Positions 31,595 to 41,734 of a stretch of 64,000 nt of DNA are shown one piece after another. The position numbers were made by a program, and so were the translations under genes. The notes beneath the pieces are model-generated. The model worked only from the letters and a program-made list of their open reading frames with translations. It did no database searches and was not told where the DNA came from. Origin of the DNA: Marchantia polymorpha subsp. ruderalis (lineage: Eukaryota > Streptophyta > Marchantiopsida > Marchantiales > Marchantiaceae); NCBI GenBank assembly GCA_037833965.1, contig AP031352.1:3018501-3082500 (forward strand), in the 5' to 3' direction. Position 1 is the stretch's first letter; every line of letters starts with the position of its first letter.

Positions 31595-34426
31595 ATGTCG
31601 ACTGGGGCTAGCGGGAGCAACCTAAGTGCTAGGGCTGTCCGCAAGTTCCGACGAGATTCAGAGAAGGCCGTGGAAGAGACACGGCGTCAAAACAAGAAAA
31701 CACCAAAAAGAGTACCTAAGCCTAGTTCGGCCGACATCCTTGGGGAACCTACCCCCGGCGACTCGGAACCAAACTTGGTGCTTACAGTTCTACTAGATAT
31801 TCCTTGCACGGACCCGCCTCGTGAAGTAGAACCGACCGCCCGAGAACCGTCGACAGACACACCGATGGCGGACGGACAAGCCAATGTGCGGCTACCTCAG
31901 CCGATTACTAAACATTCCTACCCGAAGTACAAAGGGAGTGGGGATGACGACGATGCAGATTCATACATCAAGTTGTTCGAGTCGGTGTCTATTGCCAATC
32001 GCGAGATCGCAGACGACGACCGACTAAGGATCTTTCCAAGCCTTCTGCGGAAGAAAGCGAGGAGTTGGTACAATCACGAGAGCATCGATCCGACTGGGTT
32101 GACAACATGGGCCCAGCTGAAGGAGAAGTTCCTTCGCCGCTTTCGCGAGCTCGGCTACGACAGCCGGGTTTTGACAAAGTTACGTAATTTGCAGCGGGAG
32201 AAGAAGGAGAGTCTGCGTGACTACACTGAGAGATTTCTGGACCTCCTCGACAGAATACCGAAAACAGGACCAGGGTCCCCTTTCTCGGTACAACAAGCTG
32301 TGGATTGGTACGTGACCGGTTTAACTCGGGAGATGGAGACTTTTTGCCGACGCAGCAAGTGCGACACTATTGAGGACGTGATTGCATCGGCAGAAGCCTT
32401 CGAAACTTCCACTCTCAACCGAAGAGGGAGAGAGAGACGGGAGTCGAAGGAGCGAAAACCGAAGGGAGGGCGAAGACGACGTAGAGGTACAACTCCGTCA
32501 TCGGAGGAATCGTCTTCGGACGAGAACCGTTCTTCATCCGAAGAAGAGGAAACCTCATCGTCGGAGGAGGAGAAGAAGAGGAAGAAGCATGGGTCAGCGA
32601 AGAAAAAGGGCATCCGACGAGTGACTACGGACAGAGCGCCGGGAGATATAGCTTCGAAGATGGAGACCCTTGTGAAGGACTTCGCCGATCTCAAGGTTCA
32701 AGTGGTAGGCGGGCATGATCGCCGAAAATCACCCGGGAGAGTGCGAGCGAACTTATGGTGTACTACGTGCGGGGCGGTGGGACATGCAAACACCGAGTGC
32801 CTTACCACCCGTCCGTCATATCCAGTCAACGCAGTAGAGTGGGCACAACCGTACTATGGAGAACACCCTCAGTACTATGGAGAGGCTAGCGAAGAGACAG
32901 CCTACGCCGTCCAGTCGGTGCCTACCCCTCCTGCAGTTTCAGCAATGCAAGTCCCACGATATATTCCGGTGGATCGGGCCACTACGGTACCTGTGAGGCG
33001 GAGAGCACCTCCAGGGACGTTTGACCCACCGCCACCGCGAGCTTGTTATAATTGCGGGGAAGTTGGGCACTTCTCACCGCAGTGTCCCCATCCAAAGAGG
33101 CGAAACGATTATGCTCCGACATGTAGTAATTGCAAGAAGATCGGGCATACTGCGCCAGAGTGTGATCAGCCACCAGTCCCTCGGCCAGCGGTACGATTTG
33201 TGAACACTCCTGCCAAGGAGGACGTGCAAGTTAACCAGGTCGAAGTAGGTTCAGACGGGGATGGCGAAGACGAAGAATGGCCGGCTGAAGAGGTTATGTG
33301 CGCACGGGTCGAAACTCGTAGTTCCAAGAAATCGAAGGAGCAAGAGCGTGACACTCGCAAGCACGAACGGAGAACCGACGACCGGACGGGAAAAGGAAAG
33401 GAGAAGACATCCAGCAAGTCCGACTCGCGACCTGCTCGGAAGTCTTCGGCTACGCGGGAGGCACCAGCAGTGCGCCCCCAGACAGCAGTCGAGGACGAGC
33501 CAGTGCGCCTACTGAAACGGGACTATGCTCCGGATATCCGCAACGAGGTAGCCAACCTGTTGAAGGAAGCGATCCGCACTCACAAGGACCCACCACGGCC
33601 AGACTTGACATCCTCCCTTGGGGCGAAGTTAGCAGCCACCGTGGAACCTCGCAGAGCGTCGCCGACCCCGGCGCCCCAACGCGCCCACTATGACTTGGTC
33701 GAAGACCTCGGGAGTCGAAAAGTGAACATCACGTTCAAGCAGCTCTTGGAGGACAATAAGACGTATCGGAGAATGTTGATGCTTTCGCTACGGCATCCGC
33801 GGAAGCCGCGCGCATCCACATCCTCTCAAGTATATCAAGTGGAGAGCGAAGACCAAGGGCCACCCGAGATCGATGTGGAGATAGCAGGATGTTGTGTACG
33901 CAGAGTGCCAATCGACTCTGGATCAGGAGTCAACATAATGACGGAGGATACAGCGAGAGCCTTGGGGTTCAGTCAATACGAACCCTCGAAGCGTGTGTTG
34001 AGATTAGCGGATCAGACGCGGAGAATGCCTGCAGGTATGCTGCGCAATGTCAAGACAACCATCGGGGGTGCGGACTTTCGGTTGACGTATATCATCCTTC
34101 AACCGATGATGAAGCAGGGCTATGACGTTCTGCTCGGGCGACCATGGCTATATGGTGCACAAGTCAGATGTGATTGGCGAAGACATCGCCTTAAGTTTCC
34201 TCATCCTTCGGAACCGACCAAAACCATTACGGTGCCCTGGAATAGGGTCAGGCACGAAGGAGAGACCCCATCGACAAGTGCAGGTTACACATCGGGCGAG
34301 GACAGTGAGTCGACCGCGCGATCGGATTCCAGTGGTACCGAATCCGATTACTTCGTGGGATTCGTTGCCTGCTGTTCGGTGGGAGAAGAAGAAGAGCCGG
34401 AAGCTATTCAGCCGGAAGACGAATAG
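31595..34426 (+). CDS. gag: Gag-protease polyprotein
   Basis: 943 codons ending in UAG. Residues about 100-240 form the Gag core (KHSYPKYKGSGDDDD, SWYNHES, TTWAQLKEKFLRRFRE, LRDYTERFLDL). A long Ser/Glu/Lys-rich linker follows. Three CX2CX4HX4C zinc knuckles begin at C389 (CTTCGAVGHANTEC), C484 (CYNCGEVGHFSPQC) and C510 (CSNCKKIGHTAPEC), more than the one or two usual in plant gypsy Gag. The aspartic protease has its active site at D774 in IDSGSG (DSG rather than DTG) and ends near LLGRPWLY. The ATG at 31595 is preceded by an ATG at 31584 that opens a 13-codon overlapping frame (stop 31623-31625), which may lower initiation at gag. Confidence 0.93.
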   Translation: MSTGASGSNLSARAVRKFRRDSEKAVEETRRQNKKTPKRVPKPSSADILGEPTPGDSEPNLVLTVLLDIPCTDPPREVEPTAREPSTDTPMADGQANVRLPQPITKHSYPKYKGSGDDDDADSYIKLFESVSIANREIADDDRLRIFPSLLRKKARSWYNHESIDPTGLTTWAQLKEKFLRRFRELGYDSRVLTKLRNLQREKKESLRDYTERFLDLLDRIPKTGPGSPFSVQQAVDWYVTGLTREMETFCRRSKCDTIEDVIASAEAFETSTLNRRGRERRESKERKPKGGRRRRRGTTPSSEESSSDENRSSSEEEETSSSEEEKKRKKHGSAKKKGIRRVTTDRAPGDIASKMETLVKDFADLKVQVVGGHDRRKSPGRVRANLWCTTCGAVGHANTECLTTRPSYPVNAVEWAQPYYGEHPQYYGEASEETAYAVQSVPTPPAVSAMQVPRYIPVDRATTVPVRRRAPPGTFDPPPPRACYNCGEVGHFSPQCPHPKRRNDYAPTCSNCKKIGHTAPECDQPPVPRPAVRFVNTPAKEDVQVNQVEVGSDGDGEDEEWPAEEVMCARVETRSSKKSKEQERDTRKHERRTDDRTGKGKEKTSSKSDSRPARKSSATREAPAVRPQTAVEDEPVRLLKRDYAPDIRNEVANLLKEAIRTHKDPPRPDLTSSLGAKLAATVEPRRASPTPAPQRAHYDLVEDLGSRKVNITFKQLLEDNKTYRRMLMLSLRHPRKPRASTSSQVYQVESEDQGPPEIDVEIAGCCVRRVPIDSGSGVNIMTEDTARALGFSQYEPSKRVLRLADQTRRMPAGMLRNVKTTIGGADFRLTYIILQPMMKQGYDVLLGRPWLYGAQVRCDWRRHRLKFPHPSEPTKTITVPWNRVRHEGETPSTSAGYTSGEDSESTARSDSSGTESDYFVGFVACCSVGEEEEPEAIQPEDE

Positions 34427-34432
34427 CAATTA
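34424..34432 (+). promoter_or_regulatory. UAG CAA UUA stop-codon readthrough site
   Basis: The Gag-protease stop and the two following codons match exactly the TMV-type readthrough consensus UAG CAR YYA. Pol continues in the same frame with no further stop to 37265, and no ATG occurs in that frame before 34622. Confidence 0.85.
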
Positions 34433-34435
34433 ACT

Positions 34436-37267
34436 GTGGGACTGGGAAGGAGTGAGACGAGTCACACTGAGGGCATTGTCGACCCTAGTGACTGTCACGA
34501 AGTACAACTCAGTCCCGGCAAGTGCTTGAAGGTATCAAGCGCAGTGAGAGGAGACGAGCTAAGGAAAGTACAGGCATTCCTTAGCCATTATGTCGACGTC
34601 TTCGCCTGGAAGATCGAAGACATGAAGGGGATACCTGCACGGTATGGGGAACACCGTATCGATTTACTGGACGACTCAGTACCCATACGACAGCGCCAGT
34701 ATCGCCTCAACCCAAAGTACTCCTTGCTAGTGAAAGAGGAGATAGATAAGTACTTGAGCGCTGGTATTATTTACCCTGTGCTCAGCAGCGAGTGGGTGTC
34801 GCCGATTGTTATCGTACCCAAGAAGTTGACGGGTAAGATACGAGTGTGTCAGGATTTCCGGAAGTTGAATGCAGCAACACGCAAGGATCATCACCCGTTA
34901 CCATTCACGGATGCCATTCTAGACCATGTCGCAGGACATGAATGTTATAGCTTCCTGGATGGGTTCTCAGGTTACAATCAGGTGTCTATCCGTGAACAGG
35001 ACAAGGATAAAACTACGTTCACAACCGACTGGGGAACTTACGCATACCACAAGATGCCCTTCGGACTGTGCAACGCGCCTGCCACCTTTCAACGGATGAT
35101 GACCAACATCTTCCAGGAACAACTGAGGAAGTTCCTGGAAATATTCATAGATGACTTCTGTGTCTTTGGGAAGCGGTCTGAACACCTAAGTCACTTGAAG
35201 CAGACCTTCGATAAATGTAGAGAGAGCAGTTTATCACTGCATCCCGAGAAGTGCTTTTTCTTTATGACTAGTGGGATCTTGTTGGGTCATCGGGTCTCGG
35301 CAGACGGCATTGCGGTGGACATCGAGAAGGTCAAGGTTATACTCGAGCTTGAGCCACCCACGAATCTAAGAGAGCTGCGAGCATTCCTGGGTCATGTGGG
35401 CTACTACCGAAGATTCATACACATGTATGCAATACTGGCGGCGGACCTGACCAAGTTGTTGAAGAAGGACGAGCCTTATGCTTGGGGTGCGAACCAGCAG
35501 TCAGCATTTGAGGCTCTGAAAGCAAAACTCACGACTGCTCCCGTACTAAGGAGTCCAGACTGGAATCGACCATTCCATGTTTACGTTGACACATCGGCAT
35601 TCGCCATCGGTGTAGTACTGAGTCAAAAGGATGACAACAAAAAGGACTACCCGATCTACTTCGCGAGCCGACAGCTGTCTCTAGCAGAGCGGAAGTACAC
35701 CACGACGGAGAGAGAAGCGTTGGGGATGGTGTACTCCTGTAAAAAGTTCCGTCACTACCTAATCTGCTACGAGTTTGTGTTCCATGTGGACCACTATGCA
35801 TTGCAACACCTAGTCAAGAAAGCCGACCTAACCGGTCGGATCGCCAGGTGGGTGTTGTTACTACAAGAGTTCACCTACACAGTCCAGATCAGGAAAGGGG
35901 TGCACCACGAAAATGCGGATTACTTGTCCCGATTATGGACACAGCCGACAGAGGAGGAATTGGTGGACGATTTTCCAGATGAAGAGTTATTTCAGTTGTC
36001 GGCAGGACATGAGTCCCGCTATGCCGACCTGTATCGATATCTGCTAACCCTCCAGTGTCCTGAAGGCATGGATTTGGAACAGCGAACTGTCTTTATTCAT
36101 AAGGCGGGCCCGTACCAACTCCAGCAGGGGGTTTTGTTCAAGAAGATGGCGGATGAGCGCTTATGCAGATGCCTGGAGGAATCAGAAGTACCAAGAATAG
36201 TGAGTGCGATGCATACAGAGGAGGCGGGTGGACACTATGCCACCAGGAACACGGTCACAAAAATCCTAAATGCGGGGTATTGGTGGCCGACCATGTTTAA
36301 GGATGTTCTCGATTACATCCGCAAGTGCGACAGTTGCCAGAGGACGGGGAGACCGACGCCTACAACACGCTGGCCCCTGACTCCCATCATGCCTCTAGCA
36401 CCTTTCGAAAAGTGGGGTATTGACTTTGTAGGGCCGATACAACCGGTGACTAGAAGTACACGAAGGCGCTACATTCTGGTAGCAACGGACTACGCCACCA
36501 AAATGGTAGAGGCCAGAGCCACCAGAAGGGATGATGCTGCCACAGTCGCAGCATTCTTGTTTGAGTCGATCATCACACGCTACGGATGTCCCTTAGAGCT
36601 AGTCAGCGACCGGGGCACGCATTTTCTGAATCAGATCATCGAAGATCTGACACGGTATTTCCACATCAAGCACCGGAAGACTACTCCATACAATCCCAAG
36701 GCAAATGGACTGACGGAGAAGTCCAATGGTCTGCTGTGTAAAATACTACTCAAGGTCACGGTGAATCACGCTCACGACTGGGATACGAAGCTAGCAGCCG
36801 CTCTATGGGCGTACCGCACAGCTGAGAAGATCACGACCAAACAGACACCATACTTTCTGGTGTATGGGCAACACCCGATCCTCCCGATCGAATTTGAAGT
36901 ACCCACCCAACGAACGTTGGATTTGCAGAGGATGGGCGCAGAGGAGAGTCAGCTCTACAGGTTACAGGAGGTCACGCTGCTGGATGAGAGGAGAAGAGAC
37001 GCCGAAGATCGCACCAGGAAAATCCAGCTCCGCCGAAAGGAGAGATACGATAAAAAGATCAAACCGGTACTCCTGCAGGCGGGTGATTTGGCATTGCTCT
37101 ACGACAGCAGGCATGCCAGATTCCCAGGCAAACTGCACCTAAGGTGGATGGGTCCTTACAGGGTTGTCGAAGTTTTCCCGAATGGATCCATCCAACTTGC
37201 GGACCTGGCCGGCGATTTGTTAGGCACCCGAGTAAACGGGTGGCGGTTGAAGAAATACCACATGTGA
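34436..37267 (+). CDS. pol: Pol polyprotein: RT, RNase H, integrase (readthrough product)
   Basis: In frame with Gag-protease after the UAG at 34424-34426; the codon at 34436 is GTG, not a start, so it is probably made only as a Gag-Pol fusion. Residues from 34436: RT with WVSPIVIVPKK, FLDGFSGYNQ, MPFGLCNAPATF and active site I-D-D (D239-D240); RNase H (FHVYVDTSAFAIG, TTEREALGMVYSC, HENADYLSRL); integrase zinc region (H and H near GGHYAT, then CDSC) and the catalytic triad D663, D725, E761 with exact D-35-E spacing. All key residues are present. There is no chromodomain. The stop at 37265-37267 is 24 bp before the polypurine tract. Confidence 0.95.
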   Translation: MGLGRSETSHTEGIVDPSDCHEVQLSPGKCLKVSSAVRGDELRKVQAFLSHYVDVFAWKIEDMKGIPARYGEHRIDLLDDSVPIRQRQYRLNPKYSLLVKEEIDKYLSAGIIYPVLSSEWVSPIVIVPKKLTGKIRVCQDFRKLNAATRKDHHPLPFTDAILDHVAGHECYSFLDGFSGYNQVSIREQDKDKTTFTTDWGTYAYHKMPFGLCNAPATFQRMMTNIFQEQLRKFLEIFIDDFCVFGKRSEHLSHLKQTFDKCRESSLSLHPEKCFFFMTSGILLGHRVSADGIAVDIEKVKVILELEPPTNLRELRAFLGHVGYYRRFIHMYAILAADLTKLLKKDEPYAWGANQQSAFEALKAKLTTAPVLRSPDWNRPFHVYVDTSAFAIGVVLSQKDDNKKDYPIYFASRQLSLAERKYTTTEREALGMVYSCKKFRHYLICYEFVFHVDHYALQHLVKKADLTGRIARWVLLLQEFTYTVQIRKGVHHENADYLSRLWTQPTEEELVDDFPDEELFQLSAGHESRYADLYRYLLTLQCPEGMDLEQRTVFIHKAGPYQLQQGVLFKKMADERLCRCLEESEVPRIVSAMHTEEAGGHYATRNTVTKILNAGYWWPTMFKDVLDYIRKCDSCQRTGRPTPTTRWPLTPIMPLAPFEKWGIDFVGPIQPVTRSTRRRYILVATDYATKMVEARATRRDDAATVAAFLFESIITRYGCPLELVSDRGTHFLNQIIEDLTRYFHIKHRKTTPYNPKANGLTEKSNGLLCKILLKVTVNHAHDWDTKLAAALWAYRTAEKITTKQTPYFLVYGQHPILPIEFEVPTQRTLDLQRMGAEESQLYRLQEVTLLDERRRDAEDRTRKIQLRRKERYDKKIKPVLLQAGDLALLYDSRHARFPGKLHLRWMGPYRVVEVFPNGSIQLADLAGDLLGTRVNGWRLKKYHM

Positions 37268-37290
37268 GTGTTCGCGTGGGCGCTCACAAT

Positions 37291-37304
37291 TGAGGAGGGG
37301 GGCA
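37291..37304 (+). other. Polypurine tract of the Athila-like element
   Basis: TGAGGAGGGGGGCA immediately before the 3' LTR. The 36 bp at 37269-37304 are identical to those before the 3' LTR of the non-autonomous relative (55580-55615). Confidence 0.88.
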
Positions 37305-38551
37305 TGTGGTACCCCACTTTTGGCAATTTTGAGGAAATTAAAACATTTTTGGAAAACTGTACCCTGGCAGCATTGTAAATGGCCTTCGGTACATCAAAAC
37401 AGAGTGAATCCGGAAGATCGCGGGGATTCTCGAGGGATCTTGTAGAATCTGGGATTTGGGGTGCAGCAGTAAGGGCAGGCACCACCCTCCCTGCGAGCTC
37501 TGCAGTTAGGATCTCTACGGCGCAAGGCGCAAAACCCGCCTTCGGAGGTTGCGTCCGCGGCTGTAGGGAAACCCTCCCTAATTAGGTCAACCCTCGGGCG
37601 CCTTGACCAAGTTAGGATCCCGTTGGAAAGAGCTCGACGCACTGATTCCAACGAGCCCAAGAACGTTTGGAACGGACGAGGACTTAGGGAGTTATCGCTA
37701 CTGGAAGAAACGGAGGCGGTCGCCTATGGCGGAAGGAGTTCGCCACCGGCGCGAATTCCGCCTACGCGGAAGGGGGAATCAAGTTTTGTCCTATGCGCGG
37801 ACGAAGGCGTTCGCCTGTGCACAGGCGAAGTAGGGTTAGGGAAGGCGCGAAGTCCGCCTACGCACAGGCGTTCGCCTGTGCACAGGCACTTCGGCGTCGG
37901 CGGGAAATCCGCCTTGGGCCCTAGAAATGCGCCTTGTGAGGTAGAAAGTGTACGGCGCCTTCCGCGCCAGCGCAGCGCCGCGTACGTCGGAAGAGCCGCC
38001 AGAGTAATCCAATCGGTACGGACCATGCGGACGGCACGGGTGGGTGCGCTCTTGGACGGACGGAGTTGCGGCGGCGGAAGCGCCGACGGAGAGACAAGGA
38101 ACGGACAGGCTGGACGGAGACGGCTGACCACGGTCAACGCCTTCCGCGCCAGCGCAGCGCCGCGGACGGAATTTGCCTGCGCACAGGCGAACGCCTGTGC
38201 ACAGGAGGATGTTCAAGTTCCGCGCCGGCGGAGAATCCGCCGAGGCCCCTGCCTGCGCACAGGCAGGAGTTGAATTTTTGTCCGACATGCGGACACACGC
38301 GTCAAGGCAGAAGGAGATTGGCCGAGGGGCGGTACGAACAAGTGTACCGCGCAAGGCGGAAAACTCGCCTTCGGCGCTACGCCCCCATGTCCGCAGGGTG
38401 ACACGCTCGCGGAGTTCAAATCCGCCAATTCGAGCGTGAGAGTTTAATCGACGACGGCGGAGCGTGAAGCCGCGCGTGAGAGCGAAGACCGTTCCAGCGT
38501 ACAGCCGGCGCGGCCATCAAGTGAGACGTTCTTCACGACCAAGAGCCGACC

Positions 38552-41500
38552 ATGACCTTCGACCGGGCGGCGGAGAACGTCCCATTCTTGAATTCGCGAT
38601 TCCAATCTCTTGTGCGCGCTGCGCGCATCCATCTGCTGGCTGCGGAACATTCTCGACGTCGTCACACAGGAGATTTCTTGTTGATTGAGGGAGAAGTGAG
38701 TGCGCGTGATTTGGAATTGAGAGCGATTAGAGTTTGCCGAGAGAGAAAGAAGCGCGGGCAGTGCGGAAGTAGAATGAGCGGGCGAGCGAACCCCAGGAAC
38801 GCGATGACGAGACCGAGCAGATTGCGGATGGTGCCACTTCGCCTACCGCAGAACGGGCTGCGCGCTTTTGAGGAGCGCTTAATAGCAAGAAAGCTCGATT
38901 TCTTGCTATGGGGATGGAATTACATCTGCGCGAATATGGTGCGCGAGTGGCTAGAGCCACAGGGACCACCCTCGCGCGGATTGCGTCCGCATGTTGACCG
39001 GTGGACAGTCCAAGATTGGGCGCAGGCGTTGGGAAGATGTGCTGGCATGCCAGGGCATCTCCTTTTCGACAGTGAGAGCATCAAGGTGACCAAGCAAGAA
39101 GAGGCGCAATTCGTGGAGCTGTTCAAGACCGGGAGGTCTACCAAGAATGGGTACAGGACCCGTGATTACAAGGATCGATTTCGCCGGACTTTGTCCGCGG
39201 CGCTGATGCAATTACTGCAGCCGCACCGCGCCTGCTACATCACATTGTGGCAGGTCTCTTTTGTGGAGTGCGTCATCGAGGGAACTCCAATTCACTGGGC
39301 GAGCATCCTGCACAGGGTGATGCGACAGCACGCGTTTGAGGAGAAGGGGGGAACTCTAAACCATCTTTCTCCTTTCCTCATCAATTTTTATCGACAGCGG
39401 AATTGTTTGACAGCGGCAGAGCTTGAACATTTTCCGCCATTGTCCATCGACCATCCCGGGAAGTATGTGCGGGAGAACGAGGTCGATACTGATGCAGAGG
39501 AGTCACCGACTTCTACCCCATCAAGACGGAGAGACGAAGGGAGACACACCCCTGCAGCGCGAGTGCCGCGGAAGCGGCGATGGAGGGAAGAGTCTGAAGA
39601 GGAGCAGCATCAAGAACCCTCTGCTCCCATTCGACCGCGGCCGCTGTGCGAGCCATACAGCCGGCCGAAGCAGAAGGCACGCAGACTGGTGTTACCAGCT
39701 GACAGTGCAGACACGGCGACGATTGCGACGGAGATAGGAAGTGCGTCGCCAGAGAGGCGAGAGGAAGCGCGGACGACCGCAGGAGCAACGGGCCACGCTG
39801 CAACCTCGTCGGGAGAGAGGCCGCCTACGGGCCAAGGGCCTCCGGAGTTACCACGTGCGATGCGGACAGATGTTCCGTTTGCGCACAGGCGAACCTCCGC
39901 GGACGGACGAGCCTCCGCGGACCGGCGAACACAAGTGGACGTGGATCTACGCTTACGCGTGGGAAGGAGCAGTCCGCCTGTGCACAGGCGCTCACCTGTG
40001 CACAGGTCGCCTGTGCACAGGACACCTCCACACGTGCCGCCTGTGCACAGGCAAGAATCACCCCCGTTCCAACGTAGGAAGGGGAAGGAGCCGGCGGAAG
40101 AACCGCCTACGAGACACCGGCCCTCGGGGCCAGACCCACCGGCGCACCACGCGCCGCAATTTGCGCCTTCGGCGCCAGGGCCTTCGAGCCGAGGGGATAC
40201 GAGCAGAGAGCGTGCGGAGGCCGCACCATCGGCGGGAAGTCCGCCGATAGATGCGCCTTCGGCGGTAGGGCCTATAGGCCAAGGAACATCGGGCGTGCGG
40301 CCCCCGGCCATGTCGCCTTCGGCGATAGATGTCCGCGGCGCTACGCCTGCGGCGGACAAGGCGCCGGCAAATGCGCCTGCGCACGGGCCGGGCACAGCCC
40401 CCACGGACCGATCAAGGGAGCAGCAGACGGAGGAGCGGAGTGACTGTCCGCGGGATGAAATCTCGATGCGCGATGCGCAATCCAACCCCGCGCAGCCACC
40501 CTCCGCTCAATCGCCTTCGGCGGCGGACGACGGCGACAGAGAGAACGCGGTAGGCAATCAACAAGCGAGCGACGGGGATGCCGCTCGGGTACATTCGCCT
40601 TCCGCCTTAGACATTTTGGCGACGAGCAGCGAGGCTGCAGCCGTGCCTTCGCAGGCAGCACACGTCGACGACGTGCAGCCCCACTCGGGGCAGTCGCCGA
40701 CGCAATCAATGGCGACTGAAATTCTCCACTCGGATGATGACGACGGAGGCTCCACGGAAGAAATGTCAGGAGCAGAAGACACCGAGGAGGAAGAGGAGGA
40801 AATTGTTGGAGCGCCGGCGGCGGCGCTCTCTGAGCAGGTGATTCCGTTGCTGCGGTACTTGGATCGCAAGGTCGATAAATACGCCGACCCACTCCAGCCG
40901 GGATCTTACATCGAGTTAGTGCGCAGGCGGACTCGCACTAAAGTCCACACCAGCAAGCTATTAGCTAGAGTGGACCAGGAGTTGAGGGACTTGAAGGAGA
41001 AGCATGAGTGCTTGTGGGGACAGTACAAGCTTAATCAGAAGTTCTACAAGCACACCGAGAAGATGAAGGATGAAAAACTGGGCGAGCTCACCAAGGAGCA
41101 GGTGAAGGTCAAGGAAGCACTCAACTCTGAGCAGGCCCAGAATCGGATTTTGTCAGAGGAGCTCGTGCGACAGACGAGGTTGTTGGAACAATGTCAGCTC
41201 GCACGGCAGGCGGATGAAGAGTTAATCCGCAGGTTGCAGTCAGAGTGTGGCGAATTGAGAGCGCAACGTGCTGAAGCCGAATCGCAATTAGTGATAATTG
41301 AAGAGGATCGCAGGAAGGAGGCGGATCGCACGAAGGTGGAGACGGCGAGGCGAGTCGCCCACTGTCTCAAGGGCTACGCCCACTGGGAAGTGAAGGCGCA
41401 GGAGAAACTCACACTGCGTGAGTTTGAGCTGCGCGCAGCCGGGTTGTTGTCAGGCGACAGTAGGAGTCGGCGGAAGGTAGCAAAGAAGCTCGAAGCCTTT

Positions 41501-41689
41501 CTGTCGAAGGCACAGGATACCATGTCCGCCCTCGAAGGGGAGGTGTCCGCGGCGTTGCAGCGTTTGGGACTGCGCAGTCGAGCGGAAGAGTGGCAGGGTA
41601 GGGAGTTAGTGCGCGGCAGTCGGCCGCGCAGGAGACGTAGTACAGGTTCCGCGGAGTGTAGTGTAGCGTGGTTCCGTGCAGGCGTGTAG
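38552..41689 (+). CDS. LTR-encoded protein (1,045 aa), copy in the 3' LTR
   Basis: The translation is identical to 27365-30502. In this position the gene lies after pol and before the TATA box, that is in the U3 segment present at the 3' end of genomic RNA. This is the place where some Athila elements carry a third ORF and where MMTV carries sag. Expression could come from a spliced or subgenomic RNA or from a promoter in 37305-38551; no TATA box was seen there. Confidence 0.87.
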   Translation: MTFDRAAENVPFLNSRFQSLVRAARIHLLAAEHSRRRHTGDFLLIEGEVSARDLELRAIRVCRERKKRGQCGSRMSGRANPRNAMTRPSRLRMVPLRLPQNGLRAFEERLIARKLDFLLWGWNYICANMVREWLEPQGPPSRGLRPHVDRWTVQDWAQALGRCAGMPGHLLFDSESIKVTKQEEAQFVELFKTGRSTKNGYRTRDYKDRFRRTLSAALMQLLQPHRACYITLWQVSFVECVIEGTPIHWASILHRVMRQHAFEEKGGTLNHLSPFLINFYRQRNCLTAAELEHFPPLSIDHPGKYVRENEVDTDAEESPTSTPSRRRDEGRHTPAARVPRKRRWREESEEEQHQEPSAPIRPRPLCEPYSRPKQKARRLVLPADSADTATIATEIGSASPERREEARTTAGATGHAATSSGERPPTGQGPPELPRAMRTDVPFAHRRTSADGRASADRRTQVDVDLRLRVGRSSPPVHRRSPVHRSPVHRTPPHVPPVHRQESPPFQRRKGKEPAEEPPTRHRPSGPDPPAHHAPQFAPSAPGPSSRGDTSRERAEAAPSAGSPPIDAPSAVGPIGQGTSGVRPPAMSPSAIDVRGATPAADKAPANAPAHGPGTAPTDRSREQQTEERSDCPRDEISMRDAQSNPAQPPSAQSPSAADDGDRENAVGNQQASDGDAARVHSPSALDILATSSEAAAVPSQAAHVDDVQPHSGQSPTQSMATEILHSDDDDGGSTEEMSGAEDTEEEEEEIVGAPAAALSEQVIPLLRYLDRKVDKYADPLQPGSYIELVRRRTRTKVHTSKLLARVDQELRDLKEKHECLWGQYKLNQKFYKHTEKMKDEKLGELTKEQVKVKEALNSEQAQNRILSEELVRQTRLLEQCQLARQADEELIRRLQSECGELRAQRAEAESQLVIIEEDRRKEADRTKVETARRVAHCLKGYAHWEVKAQEKLTLREFELRAAGLLSGDSRSRRKVAKKLEAFLSKAQDTMSALEGEVSAALQRLGLRSRAEEWQGRELVRGSRPRRRRSTGSAECSVAWFRAGV

Positions 41690-41725
41690 CGTAGTGCAGT
41701 GTAGTGTTAGGTAGGACTTAGAAGG

Positions 41726-41734
41726 TATAAAATA
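41726..41734 (+). promoter_or_regulatory. LTR TATA box (3' LTR)
   Basis: TATAAAATA at the same offset (4,421 bp from the LTR start) as in the 5' LTR. Confidence 0.7.
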
